The notes below the pieces were generated by a model. The model was not told where the DNA came from and did not search any database. It saw nothing but the letters and a program-made list of their open reading frames with translations. 64,000 nt of DNA from Ctenosaura bakeri (lineage: Eukaryota; Chordata; Lepidosauria; Squamata; Iguanidae), in NCBI GenBank assembly GCA_948474755.1, contig CAOLHI010000078.1:930001-994000 (forward strand). Reading direction: 5' to 3'. How positions within the stretch are numbered: position 1 is the stretch's first letter; every line of letters begins with the position of its first letter. This document shows positions 63,191-64,000 of the stretch, one piece after another. A program made the position numbers and the translations under genes.

Positions 63191-64000
63191 CTATATAATG
63201 GAAAACATGAAAAAAAAAATAACATGACCAAACTAACAGACTAATACACTGAATATCATCATTTTTAAATTCCAATGAAACAGTAATTGTTAACACAGTT
63301 CTCACTAATTCCAATGAGACTTAAATATAATTATCTTTTTTTCCCCCTCAGTAGGTAGTCAGCATATCTGTTGGATGTCTAATGGCAAGGGTGCTTTTAG
63401 GGTAGTAATACCTGCCTTCAGCATTAGCATAATATTACAAATCTGAAACGTAGAGAAGCAGAAAATGAAATAATTGACCTAGGAAGTAGGCTGATAGAAA
63501 CAAAACAAGACACACAATCAATCGTAGATGATTTCTTGAAATTATTTACATAACCATCCAGGTTATTAAAAAATACAGAACATCCATATTTTTGCTTTCA
63601 TTAAATAAACCAGTTACTGCAATTTAATCCTTAAGTTAGTTGCAAACTAATCTTTATTTACTGTAGGAATATACACCTAATGGCCCTCCAAATGTTGCTG
63701 GATTGCAGCTCCCATCAGCCTAAGACAATATACTCAATGGTAAGGAACGATAGGAACTTTGTTGCTGTGTGCCTCCAAATCATTTCCAACTCATGCCAAA
63801 ACTCTAAGGTGAACCTATCACAAAGTTTTCTTGGCAAGATTTGTTCAGAGGGGGTTTGTCAAAGTTTTCTTGGCAAGATTTGTTCAGAGGGAAGGTTCAC
63901 CATATTGTAAAACTGCTGCTATACTTGCACACCTTGCAGAAGTGACCTCAACAAGGAAGACCACCTTCAAGATAAGAAGGCGTTCATCTATAGATGCAAG
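63191..64000. other. AOAH intron with fold-back edge and SINE fragment
   Basis: TGGCCCTCCAAATGTTGCTG at about 63680 is the edge of a fold-back repeat. A reverse SINE fragment (TTGCTGTGTGCCTCCAAATC ... CTTGGCAAGATTTGTTCAGA) lies at about 63757-63895 and contains a 39-bp-period tandem duplication. The next AOAH exon upstream is not in the window. Confidence 0.5.

Overview
The window is vertebrate nuclear DNA, most likely from a squamate reptile. The evidence is spliced genes with long introns, an ANLN/AOAH neighbourhood, and a repeat mix of DIRS-type tyrosine-recombinase retrotransposons, CR1 LINEs ending in ATTCTATG repeats, a tRNA-headed SINE ending in an ACAACAA-type tail, Penelope-like inverted repeats and many fold-back or TA-flanked DNA transposons. 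The species call is inference; no species-specific marker was identified.

Genes. The 3' part of ANLN (anillin) is on the + strand. Nine coding exons from 7693 to 27130 encode the end of the anillin homology region and the whole PH domain, followed by a 3' UTR to about 28290. The 3' part of AOAH (acyloxyacyl hydrolase) is on the - strand. Eight coding exons from 63190 down to 33991 encode most of the SGNH-hydrolase domain, including the GND block and the DxxH catalytic block, and the C-terminus. The two genes converge. All AOAH exon phases join correctly. One ANLN exon (7827-7882) is one base short for the reading frame.

1-3232: the 3' part of an old DIRS element (RT/RNase H, post-RNase-H domain, tyrosine recombinase, internal complementary region, right terminal repeat). 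3233-9567: ANLN intron and small exons, with a TA-flanked DNA transposon and a Penelope-like inverted repeat holding hammerhead-like cores. 9568-15669: an almost complete DIRS element of 6.1 kb with gag, RT/RNase H and YR, all recently broken. 15829-16060: SINE. 16750-19706: an internally deleted, mosaic DIRS copy. 19707-28290: remaining ANLN exons, with Tigger-like and hAT-like non-autonomous elements in the introns.

28290-33990: intergenic, with a heavily decayed DIRS gag remnant split by a 501-bp TA-flanked element. 33991-64000: AOAH exons and introns. The introns hold a LINE RT remnant, an LTR-like segment split by a young CR1, a hAT-like element split by another CR1, a near full-length CR1 (54114-58230, - strand) that itself carries a CpG-rich insertion and a 41-bp micro-insertion of CR1 tail, fold-back MITEs, SINE fragments, a G-rich tract and an (AATA)n microsatellite.

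No host RNA gene, CRISPR array, or clearly new cellular system was found. The most interesting material is the DIRS architecture, with internal complementary regions that can be read base by base, the mosaic DIRS copy, the hammerhead-like repeats and the nested insertions.
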